A DNA stretch of 64,000 bases, from contig NZ_CP051626.1 in NCBI RefSeq assembly GCF_012844365.1, forward strand, positions 2,728,001 through 2,792,000. Direction: 5' to 3'. A program made the position numbers and the translations under genes. Under the pieces are notes generated by a model. That model was not told where the DNA came from and did not search any database. It worked only from the letters and a program-made list of their open reading frames with translations. Of the stretch, positions 24,664-32,089 are shown piece by piece (the first letter of the stretch is position 1; each line of letters begins with the position of its first letter). The DNA is from Brevibacterium sp. 'Marine' (GTDB lineage: Bacteria > Actinomycetota > Actinomycetes > Actinomycetales > Brevibacteriaceae).

Positions 24664-25503
24664 TCAGAGCGCGGCCATCGCGCCGACGACCTCAGGGACG
24701 TCCGCGGCCGGAACGGCCCGCGAGGCATTCTCGAGGGTCAGCAGTCGGGCCCCGGGAATCTCCCGTGCGAGCGCCTCTCCATTGCCGACAGGAAAGAACG
24801 GATCGAGTCGACCGTGCACGACCAACGTCGGCACCCGCAGCTGCGGCAGTCGTTCTCGCCAGCGTGGCCGGCAGTCGAGGCGGGAGAACACCATTCCCAG
24901 CTGATCGGCCAAGTGAGACTCCGGGTCATCGCCTTGCGTCCGTCCCCAGATCCGGGCTGCGACGTCGCGGGCCTCCGCGGGGTCGTCGCCGAGAATCTTC
25001 GCACCTTCGACCATGAAGTCCGCCACCGAGTCGACGTCCGTCCAGTCCGGCTGCGGTCGGGCGAAGAGCGGGCCCATCGTGGCCTCATCATGATCCGGCA
25101 GATCGTCGTCGACGGGCCCGGGCGCTACCGGTCGGGTGCCGATGAGAGTGAGTGCCGAGAACGCATCCGGATGGTCGAGAGCCGCGACCTGCGCAACCAT
25201 TCCGCTGATGCCGATTCCCGCCAGATGAGCGGGTCGGCCGTCGAAGGCCCGAGCGAGCTCGGCGGCATCGGCGGCGAGGTCCCGCAGAGTGTAGTCCGGT
25301 GATTCGAGGTCACCATGGCTCGAAGCTCCGGCATCGCGAAGGTCGCAGCGCACGACGTGGCGTCCCTGCGCAGCCAGCTGCACGCACAGGGCATCGGGCC
25401 AGGACAGCATCGTCGGAGCGCCGAGACAGAGAACCAGCGGCGCATCAGCCTCGCCGAACTCCTCGACGCCGAGGCTCACCCCATTGACGTCGCAGTTATC
25501 CAT
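24664..25503 (-). CDS. Alpha/beta-hydrolase-fold protein with degenerate active site
   Basis: A 279-residue alpha/beta-hydrolase fold. The oxyanion region, the strand CLGAPTMLSWP, the cap and HGRLDPFFP (Asp234) are typical. However, the nucleophile elbow, normally GxSxGG, reads GIGISGM, so Gly98 stands where the catalytic Ser should be. The usual GH near the C-terminus reads ASRAVP, so Arg262 replaces the catalytic His. The DNA was re-read on the minus strand and confirms this. The protein therefore probably lacks hydrolase activity, though Ser100 could have shifted roles. It is in the gal cluster, downstream of galK on the same strand (118-base gap). Start ATG 25503, behind GGGGGAG. Function unknown. 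Confidence 0.8.
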   Translation of the reverse strand: MDNCDVNGVSLGVEEFGEADAPLVLCLGAPTMLSWPDALCVQLAAQGRHVVRCDLRDAGASSHGDLESPDYTLRDLAADAAELARAFDGRPAHLAGIGISGMVAQVAALDHPDAFSALTLIGTRPVAPGPVDDDLPDHDEATMGPLFARPQPDWTDVDSVADFMVEGAKILGDDPAEARDVAARIWGRTQGDDPESHLADQLGMVFSRLDCRPRWRERLPQLRVPTLVVHGRLDPFFPVGNGEALAREIPGARLLTLENASRAVPAADVPEVVGAMAAL

Positions 25504-25621
25504 GCCGCTCCCCCGCCCCTCCGAGTCCATCCTCACCTGAGGTTCAAGCATGAACCGTGGAGGTTCGGGTGGTCAACGCCTGCCCGGACCACAACAGCCA
25601 GCGTCCCCGAAGGATCATCGC

Positions 25622-26932
25622 TCAGTCGAACCGAGCCGCGCCCCGCCCCGCGCTGACGGCGAAGATGTCCGGCGTCCGGTAGCCGTGTTCGGCGAATGCC
25701 GCGGTGACCGCGTCGCCGACTGCGTCGACCCGGTCCGCGTGGATGAGCGCGATCGCCGAACCGCCGAAGCCGCCGCCGATCATCCGCGCTCCGAGTGCCC
25801 CCGCTCCCATCGCGGCCGCCACCGCCACATCGAGTTCGACGCAGGAGACCTCGTAGTCGTGTGCCAGGGATTCGTGGGAGGCCACCAGCAGATCGCCGAG
25901 GGCACGGATGCGCGCGTCATGTTCGTCGCCGGTTGATCGCTCGTTGTCCTCGAGCAGTTCGACGGTGGCGCGGACCCGAGCGTTTTCGGCGATGACGTGT
26001 CGCACGCGCTTGCGCTGCTCCTCGGTCAGTTCGCTCAGGTCGACGTCGTCGGCGAGTTCCCGCAGGCTGTCGACGCCGACGATCGCGGCGGACTCCTCAC
26101 AGGTCCTCCGCCGGGCGCCGTACCCGCTTTCGCTGTGCGAGTGCGAGACCTTCGAGTCGATGACGAGGAGTCGCAGCCCCTCGGCGTCGAGGTCGAAGGG
26201 AATCTGGCGAGCGCTGAGGTCACGGCAGTCGAGGAAGAGCGCATGCCCGGCCTCGGTCATGATCGACGCAGCTTGGTCGACGATTCCCGTCGGCGCACCG
26301 ACGAAGTCGTTTTCGGCTCGCTGTGTCAGCAGGACCTTCTCTCGGTCGTCGAGGCCGAGGCCGAACACCTCGTCGAGGGCGATGAGCACCGCAACTTCGA
26401 GTGCGTGCGATGACGACAGTCCGGCACCGACGGGCACGGTGGATTCGATATAGAGGTCGACTCCGCCGACGATCGTGCCCGTGGTCTTCGCGATCTCGTC
26501 GACGACGCCCGCGGGGTGGCTCAGCCAGCCGGGCAGGGCACCCGGCGAAAGGTCAGCGGCCGCGAACTGGCCGGACAGACGCTGGCCGGTGTCATCGCGA
26601 TGGTCGGAGACGATGCGGATGCTCTCCCCGCACCGAGGCGGCTCCACGGTTCCCGTGTCCTCTGCGTTGTGCTCGCCCCGGCGACCCGCCACGTCCACGT
26701 CTCGCCCGTCAGCGAAGTTGTCGGGTCGCCGGCCGATGGCGACGTACACGGCCCGATCGATGGCGATGGGCAGGACGAAGCCCAAGTTGTAGTCGGTGTG
26801 TTCGCCGATGACGTTCACCCGCCCGGGCGCACGGAAGGATCCGAGCGGCCGGTACCCGAACAGGGCCTCGAACTCCTCGGCGAGGTGCTCGGGGGTCGGC
26901 GCGGCCACCGTCGTCGACGTCTCGGCGTTCAT
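25622..26932 (-). CDS. galK: Galactokinase
   Basis: GalK phosphorylates alpha-galactose at C1, the second step of the Leloir pathway. The 436-residue GHMP kinase has the galactose signature GRVNVIGEHTDYN (about 37-49), the ATP-binding PVGAGLSSSHALEVA, and a C-terminal GGGFGGSAIAL. It overlaps galT by 4 bases (ATGA), so galT-galK are one operon in this order. An extra loop of about 30 residues (GRDVDVAGRRGEHNAEDTG) follows the N-terminal domain and is longer than in the E. coli enzyme. The catalytic Asp lies in GAPTGIVDQAASI. Confidence 0.95.
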   Translation of the reverse strand: MNAETSTTVAAPTPEHLAEEFEALFGYRPLGSFRAPGRVNVIGEHTDYNLGFVLPIAIDRAVYVAIGRRPDNFADGRDVDVAGRRGEHNAEDTGTVEPPRCGESIRIVSDHRDDTGQRLSGQFAAADLSPGALPGWLSHPAGVVDEIAKTTGTIVGGVDLYIESTVPVGAGLSSSHALEVAVLIALDEVFGLGLDDREKVLLTQRAENDFVGAPTGIVDQAASIMTEAGHALFLDCRDLSARQIPFDLDAEGLRLLVIDSKVSHSHSESGYGARRRTCEESAAIVGVDSLRELADDVDLSELTEEQRKRVRHVIAENARVRATVELLEDNERSTGDEHDARIRALGDLLVASHESLAHDYEVSCVELDVAVAAAMGAGALGARMIGGGFGGSAIALIHADRVDAVGDAVTAAFAEHGYRTPDIFAVSAGRGAARFD

Positions 26933-28119
26933 CGACCGGCCTCCGCCTCGGCGAGGGAATCCGCGGGTCCGGCGAGGGGATCCGGGGTCACCGCACGCAG
27001 CCTGGCTGCGGTCTCCTCGGCGGAGACGTCGCCGACGAAGGCGCCCATCGCTGCCTCCGAACCGGCGAGGAACTTCAGCTTGTTCTCAGCCCTCCGCGGG
27101 CTCGTGATCTCGAGGCGGAGCCATTCGGCGCTGCGGTCGGCACTGTTGACCGGCGCCTGGTGCCAGGCCGCGATATACGGTGTGGGGCTCGGGTAGAGTC
27201 CGTCGATGCGTCGCAGCACCTCCGGATAGACGCGCGCCAGGTCGTCGCGTTCGGTGTCGTCGAGCTCGTCGACGCTTCCCACCTGGCGGTGCGGAACGAG
27301 GTGGACTTCGATCGGCCAGCGGGCCGCGAAGGGCACGAACGCGGAGAAGTGATCGGTCTCAAGAATCATCCGCTCCCCCGCCTCGCGTTCGAAGGCGAGC
27401 ACATCGCCGAGCAGCGGTCGTCCGGTCCGGCGCAGGTGGTCATGCGCCCGGGCCGAGGTGATCGCGGTGTGCGGGGTGACATAGGGGTAAGCATAGATCT
27501 GTCCGTGCGGATGGTTCATCGTCACCCCGATCTCCTCCCCGCGGTTCTCGAACATGAAGACCTGTTCGATGCCCGGCAGGGCTGAGAGTTCTGCGGTCCG
27601 GTCGGCCCAGGCGTCGATGACGGTGCGGGCGCGTGCGGTGCCGAGTCCTGCGAAGGAGCCGGTGTGCTCCGCGGAGAAGACGACGACTTCGCAGCGGCCG
27701 TATCCCGGTCCCGACAGCGCAGAGGTCACGGTTTCGGCGGAGTCGGCGGCCGCCTCGGCGAAAGCGGTGTCGACCTCCTGATGGGACGGAACATCACCGA
27801 GGCCGGGGCCGAGGGAGGGGAAGCGATTCTCGAAGACGGCGACGTCGAATTCCGCGGCCGGGATCTCCGTCGGACGGTCCGGCGTCGACGGGCACAGCGG
27901 ACATTCGGCGGCGGCGGGCAGGTGGGTGCGGGTCTGCCGGTGCGTGGCCACGGCGACCCATTCTCCGGTGAGGAGGTCGAAGCGCAGGGTGCCGCTGTCG
28001 GGTCGCGAATCCTTCGGCCGGGGGTCAGCGACGATCGTCGGTACATGTGAGTCGGGGTCCTGGAAGAACAGGATCTCACGACCATCGGACAGGTTCGCCT
28101 TTTGATGCGACGCCGGCAT
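26929..28119 (-). CDS. galT: Galactose-1-phosphate uridylyltransferase
   Basis: GalT exchanges UMP between UDP-glucose and galactose-1-phosphate. The 396-residue HIT-superfamily enzyme has the zinc-site ECPLCPS, FENRFPSL, and the active-site NHPHGQIYAYPYVTP, with the nucleophilic His in HPH. The start is ATG at 28119, with GGGAGG 4 bases upstream; the reading opens further upstream by four codons. It starts the galT-galK operon, and galM diverges from it across a 120-base region with a TTCGATCA motif and an inverted repeat. Confidence 0.95.
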   Translation of the reverse strand: MPASHQKANLSDGREILFFQDPDSHVPTIVADPRPKDSRPDSGTLRFDLLTGEWVAVATHRQTRTHLPAAAECPLCPSTPDRPTEIPAAEFDVAVFENRFPSLGPGLGDVPSHQEVDTAFAEAAADSAETVTSALSGPGYGRCEVVVFSAEHTGSFAGLGTARARTVIDAWADRTAELSALPGIEQVFMFENRGEEIGVTMNHPHGQIYAYPYVTPHTAITSARAHDHLRRTGRPLLGDVLAFEREAGERMILETDHFSAFVPFAARWPIEVHLVPHRQVGSVDELDDTERDDLARVYPEVLRRIDGLYPSPTPYIAAWHQAPVNSADRSAEWLRLEITSPRRAENKLKFLAGSEAAMGAFVGDVSAEETAARLRAVTPDPLAGPADSLAEAEAGR

Positions 28120-28131
28120 CAGACCTCCCAA

Positions 28132-28158
28132 AAGTTATCATTTTCGATCATAATGCTA
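28132..28158. promoter_or_regulatory. Inverted-repeat operator candidate between galT and galM
   Basis: GTTATCATT at 28132 and its near-complement ending GCTAAC at 28158 form a 27-bp imperfect palindrome (half sites GTTAnCATTnT). It contains TTCGATCA (28143-28150), shared with the symporter promoter region. It lies 13 bases upstream of the galT start, so a bound DeoR regulator would stop galTK transcription. Confidence 0.5.
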
Positions 28159-28239
28159 ACACCTGGCGGCTCGATTGGGCGCGGTCGGCGTACAATACCT
28201 GCAACCGCACCTCCCGCACTCGAGCCCCTTTGGAGACCC

Positions 28240-29268
28240 ATGACCGCCACCATCGAACTCGCCTGTGGCGAGTCAACGGCGGTCATGTCCCCCATCGGCG
28301 CGAGCCTGGTTCGCTTCAGCGTCGGCGATCGGCCGATCGTGGTGCCGATGAATGCCTTCGACGGGGCCGTGCTCGCTCCCTGGCCGAATCGGATCGATGG
28401 GGGTCGTTACGACTTCGCCGGCGACAGCCACCGGCTGCCGATCACCGAGCCCGAGCGGGATACTGCTCTGCATGGCCTCGTCGCCGACGTCGAATGGTCC
28501 GTGGTCGAGCGCACCGAGTCGACGGTCAGTCTCGAATACTCGCTGGAGCCGACAGAGGGGTATCCCTTCGCGTTCGGCCTGCGGGTGGATGTCGAACTCG
28601 CCGAGGCGGAGCTGCGCATGCGCGCACGTGCCCGCAACACGGGGTCGGCTCCCGCGCCGTTCGGTTTCGGATTTCACCCGTGGCTCTCGCCCGGGGACGG
28701 TGAACTCGTCGACGAGGCTCAGCTCGTCATTCCCGCTGCCCACTGGTATGAGACCGATGAGCGGCTCATCCCCACCGCCGTGCGCCCCTTCGATGACGGC
28801 ACCGCGGTTCCGGCCGATCATGCCTCCGGTGATTCCGCGTGCATGGTGTGCAAGGACTTCCGGGCGCTGCGCCTGATCGGCGGAACGATCCTCGATGATG
28901 CGTACGACTCACCTCGGCGCGGGGACGACGGGTGGTCTCGGGCACGACTGAAGGGTGCCGATCTGCGCGAGGTCGTCGTCGGGATGGGGCCGGGGTTCCG
29001 CACCTGGCAAGCGTGCACGGGCGACGGCCTGAATGAGGATCTGGCTCGTCGGGCGATTGCGATCGAGCCGATGACGTGCCCTCCGAATGCGTTCGCCGCC
29101 GGCGCGGCCGGCGAGGCCTTCGACGTCGTCGCCCCCGGTGACGAGCTTGCCGTCGAGTGGAGCATCGCTTTGACCAGGGTCGACGACGGGATTGCCGATT
29201 CGGGCTCGCCTATCTCAGGCAGCGGTTCGGCCGCTCCTGACGGTGCTTCTGCCGACTCCGACACCTAG
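28240..29268 (+). CDS. galM: Aldose 1-epimerase (galactose mutarotase) family
   Basis: GalM interconverts alpha and beta anomers of galactose, feeding galactokinase. The 342-residue protein has LAPWPNRIDGGRYDF (about 46-60), a LHGLVADVEW region with a catalytic His, GFHPWLSP with the second His, and IAIEPMTCPPNAF with the catalytic Glu near residue 275. The start ATG at 28240 has GGAG 5 bases upstream. The last about 30 residues (SGSPISGSGSAAPDGASADS) are a Ser/Ala/Gly/Asp-rich tail beyond the fold. It diverges from galTK and likely shares their control. Confidence 0.88.
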   Translation: MTATIELACGESTAVMSPIGASLVRFSVGDRPIVVPMNAFDGAVLAPWPNRIDGGRYDFAGDSHRLPITEPERDTALHGLVADVEWSVVERTESTVSLEYSLEPTEGYPFAFGLRVDVELAEAELRMRARARNTGSAPAPFGFGFHPWLSPGDGELVDEAQLVIPAAHWYETDERLIPTAVRPFDDGTAVPADHASGDSACMVCKDFRALRLIGGTILDDAYDSPRRGDDGWSRARLKGADLREVVVGMGPGFRTWQACTGDGLNEDLARRAIAIEPMTCPPNAFAAGAAGEAFDVVAPGDELAVEWSIALTRVDDGIADSGSPISGSGSAAPDGASADSDT

Positions 29269-29294
29269 CACCTCCCACCTCAGCCTCGACCTGC

Positions 29295-29349
29295 GGGCTA
29301 CGGGCTACGGGCTACGGGCTACGAGCTACGAGCTACGAGCTACGGGCTG
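29295..29349 (+). repeat. 7-bp tandem repeat, GGGCTAC / GAGCTAC, about 7.7 copies
   Basis: Four copies of GGGCTAC, three of GAGCTAC and a partial GGGCT lie head to tail in the gap after galM. The region is 218 bases (29269-29486) and has no gene. Such short repeats change length by slippage, so this may vary between strains. Confidence 0.9.
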
Positions 29350-29486
29350 AGTCAACACTTCGTGCTTCCTTCCAAAATGACAGTCGCCCTGCCGCGGATC
29401 GGCGCATCCTGATAGGTTGCGATGACAGGCAGATATCAGGCGAGCGTGCCCTGCCCTGGGTGCGTTCCATTCTCGAGAGGGACACC

Positions 29487-30209
29487 ATGTCGACACCACA
29501 GAACCCGAACGACCCGAACAGCAGCTCGGCTGAGCAGAACCTCGACGGCCAGAACCCCGGCGCGGGAGACCAGCCTGAGAACGCCCAGCCCGACCAGCCA
29601 GGCCAGGACGATCAGGCAGCGCAACAGGGTCAGAACGCACAGTTCCAGCCCGACCAGCCCACCTATCAGCAGGGCACCTACGATCCCAATGCCTATCAGG
29701 CACAGGGGCAGCAGTACCAGCAGGGCGGATATTCCCAGCCCGGTGCCTACCAGCAGGATCCCTATCAGCAGGGCGCCTACTCGCAGGGAGCGGCACAGCA
29801 GCAGGCCTACGGTCAGCCCGCGTACGGTCAGCCAGCGTATGGTCAGGCTCCGCAGTCGACACCCCAGCAGGCCGGGTTCTTCAAGTCGCTGTTCGACATC
29901 CGCTTCGACAACTTCATCGCGGTGAAGTGGGCGGGCTTCATCTACATCATCGCGATCGTGGTCGCGGTCCTGTCGTACCTCGGGACGATCATCGCCGGCA
30001 TCACCACGGGAATCGCAGCAGGTACGGCCTCGGCATATATGACCGGCGGCCCGAGCTTCAGCATCTGGCCGCTGCTGATCGCCATCATCTTCGGCTGGAT
30101 CATTCCGGCGCTGTGGGTCATCGGCGTCCGTCTCGTGCTCGAGCTCATCGTCTCCAACATCAAGACGGCCGAGCACACGAAGCGCATCGCCGACTCGGTC
30201 TCCCGCTGA
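29487..30209 (+). CDS. DUF4282 membrane protein with Gln/Pro/Tyr-rich N-terminus
   Basis: A 240-residue protein in two parts. Residues 1-130 are low-complexity and hydrophilic, rich in Gln, Pro, Tyr, Asn and Gly, with repeats such as YGQPAYGQPAYGQA and YQQGAYSQG. The C-terminal part (about 131-240) is DUF4282: FFKSLFDIRFDNFIAVKW, then two hydrophobic segments and a final VLELIVSNIKTAEHTKRI. DUF4282 proteins with such tails are common in actinobacteria; no function is established. The start ATG 29487 sits behind GAGAGG. A terminator follows the stop. Confidence 0.88.
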   Translation: MSTPQNPNDPNSSSAEQNLDGQNPGAGDQPENAQPDQPGQDDQAAQQGQNAQFQPDQPTYQQGTYDPNAYQAQGQQYQQGGYSQPGAYQQDPYQQGAYSQGAAQQQAYGQPAYGQPAYGQAPQSTPQQAGFFKSLFDIRFDNFIAVKWAGFIYIIAIVVAVLSYLGTIIAGITTGIAAGTASAYMTGGPSFSIWPLLIAIIFGWIIPALWVIGVRLVLELIVSNIKTAEHTKRIADSVSR

Positions 30210-30214
30210 CTCGC

Positions 30215-30238
30215 TGCGCCCTGTATTTCTGGCGCAGG
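30215..30238 (+). terminator. Terminator of the DUF4282 gene
   Basis: CTGCGCC / GGCGCAG with a 10-base loop starts 6 bases after the stop codon. It is short but well placed. Confidence 0.55.
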
Positions 30239-30338
30239 AGCGGCTTCAATGTGCAGAAGTGGTGATCTCAATCAGTGCATATGAATCTTGAACCCGCGGA
30301 TGCTGACACGGTGCAGGAAAGCCCGTGAATTAGAGTGA

Positions 30339-30365
30339 GCCCCGCACCGAAATTCGATGCGGGGC
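30339..30365 (-). terminator. Terminator of the tRNA-Gln/tRNA-Glu unit
   Basis: GCCCCGCA / TGCGGGGC is a perfect 8-bp stem with an 11-base loop. It lies 8 bases after the tRNA-Glu 3' end on the minus strand and is followed by a mildly T-rich stretch. Confidence 0.7.
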
Positions 30366-30372
30366 TCAACCG

Positions 30373-30445
30373 TACCCCCGAGCAGATTCGAACTGCCGTT
30401 ACCGCCTTGAGAGGGCGGCGTCCTAGGCCACTAGACGACGGGGGC
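30373..30445 (-). tRNA. tRNA-Glu (anticodon CTC)
   Basis: The 73-base cloverleaf begins GCCCCCG and ends CGGGGGT plus discriminator A. The anticodon stem CCGCC/GGCGG encloses loop CTCTCAA, anticodon CTC. The T-loop TTCGAAT is standard. CCA is not encoded. It lies downstream of tRNA-Gln in the same transcript; gltX is nearby, as is common in actinobacteria. Confidence 0.95.
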
Positions 30446-30482
30446 CAGAACAACACTCCTGGACTGATCCAGACTGTGTCCG

Positions 30483-30554
30483 CTGGGCTACCAGGACTTG
30501 AACCTAGACTAAATGAACCAGAATCACTCGTGCTGCCAATTACACCATAGCCCA
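30483..30554 (-). tRNA. tRNA-Gln (anticodon CTG)
   Basis: The 72-base cloverleaf begins TGGGCTA and ends TAGCCCA plus discriminator G. The anticodon stem AGTGA/TCATT encloses loop TTCTGGT, anticodon CTG. The T-loop is TTCAAGT. CCA is not encoded. It is the first of two tandem tRNAs, 37 bases before tRNA-Glu. Confidence 0.95.
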
Positions 30555-30604
30555 ATGTTTTTCAAGGTCATCCCCGAGGAGATTTCCCTGAGCAACGAGA
30601 TATA

Positions 30605-30634
30605 ACTCTACACAAGCACCCCGCCTCCGGACAA
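30605..30634 (-). promoter_or_regulatory. Candidate tRNA operon promoter
   Basis: On the minus strand TTGTCC (30634-30629) and TAGAGT (30610-30605) are 18 bp apart, about 50 bases before the tRNA-Gln 5' end. An overlapping TATATC could also act as -10. Confidence 0.45.
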
Positions 30635-30753
30635 ATCTCAGAGGGTCATTTTCAGTGTGACCTTCTTAACACACCACGCTCATCGGGACCGGTCTGCCGA
30701 CAGGCCCTGTAGTCCCGCGCGCGCAGGCTCGGTCTGCCTGCCCCGGCGGGCCC

Positions 30754-30777
30754 CGGCCTCACCCGCGGGCGAGGCCG
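30754..30777 (-). terminator. Palindrome across the iminopeptidase stop codon
   Basis: CGGCCTC / GAGGCCG with an inner CCCGCGGG palindrome spans the stop codon at 30759. It may terminate the gltX-iminopeptidase transcript ahead of the tRNA promoter. Confidence 0.4.
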
Positions 30778-32087
30778 ATGAGCCGGTCGAGGACTCGGTA
30801 CCCGTCGGCGCGCAGGCCGTTGTGTTCGTACTCGTTCGTCACCCACGGCTGCACCCCGGACAGGTGCTCGGCCGTGGCCAGCGAATACTCCACCGGCACG
30901 TAGGCGTCGTCGAAGTAGACTGCCGCAGCACCGCGCACCGAGGCGGCCCGCAGAGCGTCGACATCGTAGAGACGAGGCCACTGACGTGCAGCGACGAGCT
31001 CGGCCACCTCGGCGAAGGGGGCGAGTTCCGGGTCTTCGTGCAGCGACTCCGGCCCGGCGTGTTCGCCGGCCAGCAGCGTCGGATCCTCACGGACGGCATC
31101 GGGCATCGCCCGCCTGGCCGCCCAGTTCGTCACCGTGCCGTCGGCCCAGCAGGACTCATGGATGACAGCGTAGAGCGGATTGCGCCCCGAGAACGGCAGA
31201 GACGCGGCGAGGTCGTGCCGGAACGCTGCCGAAGAGAAATCGAGGTCGAGCAGATAGTGCAGCTTCTCCGGACCATCGGAGGCACCGAGGAAGTGCCCGA
31301 GCAGACGGATCCGCTCCGGAGTCGCACGCGCACCCCCGGGCAGGGCGAGCCCGTCCCCGACGGACGCGAGCTCGACGAGACTGCGCATCTTCTCACGGTC
31401 ACCGGGGAACGCCGCATAGTGCTGCTCGGACTTGCGGATCATGCCCTCCCACGTCCGTCCGTAGACGGTCGCCGGATCGAGGCCGATCGCCGGCAGACCG
31501 CCGGTGAAGTACACCTCGTGAAGGGCACTCGAATGCGCGGAGATATAGCGCAGAGTCGTGAAGCCGCCGAAGGACTGCCCCAGCAGGGACCAGGTATCCG
31601 CCCCGAGGTGGCCGCGCAGGATCTCCGCGTCTTCGACGATCGAATCGGCGCGGAAGAACGACAGCGCCTCGGCGATCGCGGCCGGGTCCTCCCCCACCGT
31701 GTCCAGTCCGGTGATGGCCCCATCAACCGAGCCGATCGGATTCGATCGTCCGGTTCCGCGCTGGTCGAGCATGACGACCTGGAACTCCTCGAGGGCACGC
31801 TTCACCCAACCGCTGGCTCCGCCGGCGATGCCCGGGCGCGGGGCTTCCACGCCGGGCCCGCCCTGCAGGTACACGAGGTAGGGTTTCCGGCTGTCCGCCT
31901 CGGTGGCGATGATCCGGGCGAACACGTCGATCGTGTCCGGCAGATTCACCGTCCCCGAGGCGGCCGGCACAGCGTTCTCCCCCGCCGAGGCGGCGTCCCC
32001 GGCCCGTCCGAAATGGTCGAAGGGCACGGTGACCGTCACGTCACGGAAGTGCAGTCCCCCACGGGTCCAGTTCTTCTGCTCGACCAT
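30759..32087 (-). CDS. Alpha/beta hydrolase, proline iminopeptidase (S33) family
   Basis: A 442-residue S33-type hydrolase that would release N-terminal proline or other residues from peptides. LVYLQGGPGVEAPRPG is the typical oxyanion motif (HGGPG-like), VMLDQRGTGRSNP matches the family DQRGxGRS, and the nucleophile elbow is GQSFGGF. Here the active-site Ser is intact, unlike the hydrolase at 25 kb. Near the C-terminus, ASVRGAAAVYFDDAYVPVEYS carries the acid residue and NEYEHNG the His. It starts 2 bases after the gltX stop (ATG 32087), so it is co-transcribed with gltX. Confidence 0.9.
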   Translation of the reverse strand: MVEQKNWTRGGLHFRDVTVTVPFDHFGRAGDAASAGENAVPAASGTVNLPDTIDVFARIIATEADSRKPYLVYLQGGPGVEAPRPGIAGGASGWVKRALEEFQVVMLDQRGTGRSNPIGSVDGAITGLDTVGEDPAAIAEALSFFRADSIVEDAEILRGHLGADTWSLLGQSFGGFTTLRYISAHSSALHEVYFTGGLPAIGLDPATVYGRTWEGMIRKSEQHYAAFPGDREKMRSLVELASVGDGLALPGGARATPERIRLLGHFLGASDGPEKLHYLLDLDFSSAAFRHDLAASLPFSGRNPLYAVIHESCWADGTVTNWAARRAMPDAVREDPTLLAGEHAGPESLHEDPELAPFAEVAELVAARQWPRLYDVDALRAASVRGAAAVYFDDAYVPVEYSLATAEHLSGVQPWVTNEYEHNGLRADGYRVLDRLIGLARG

Positions 32088-32089
32088 GG

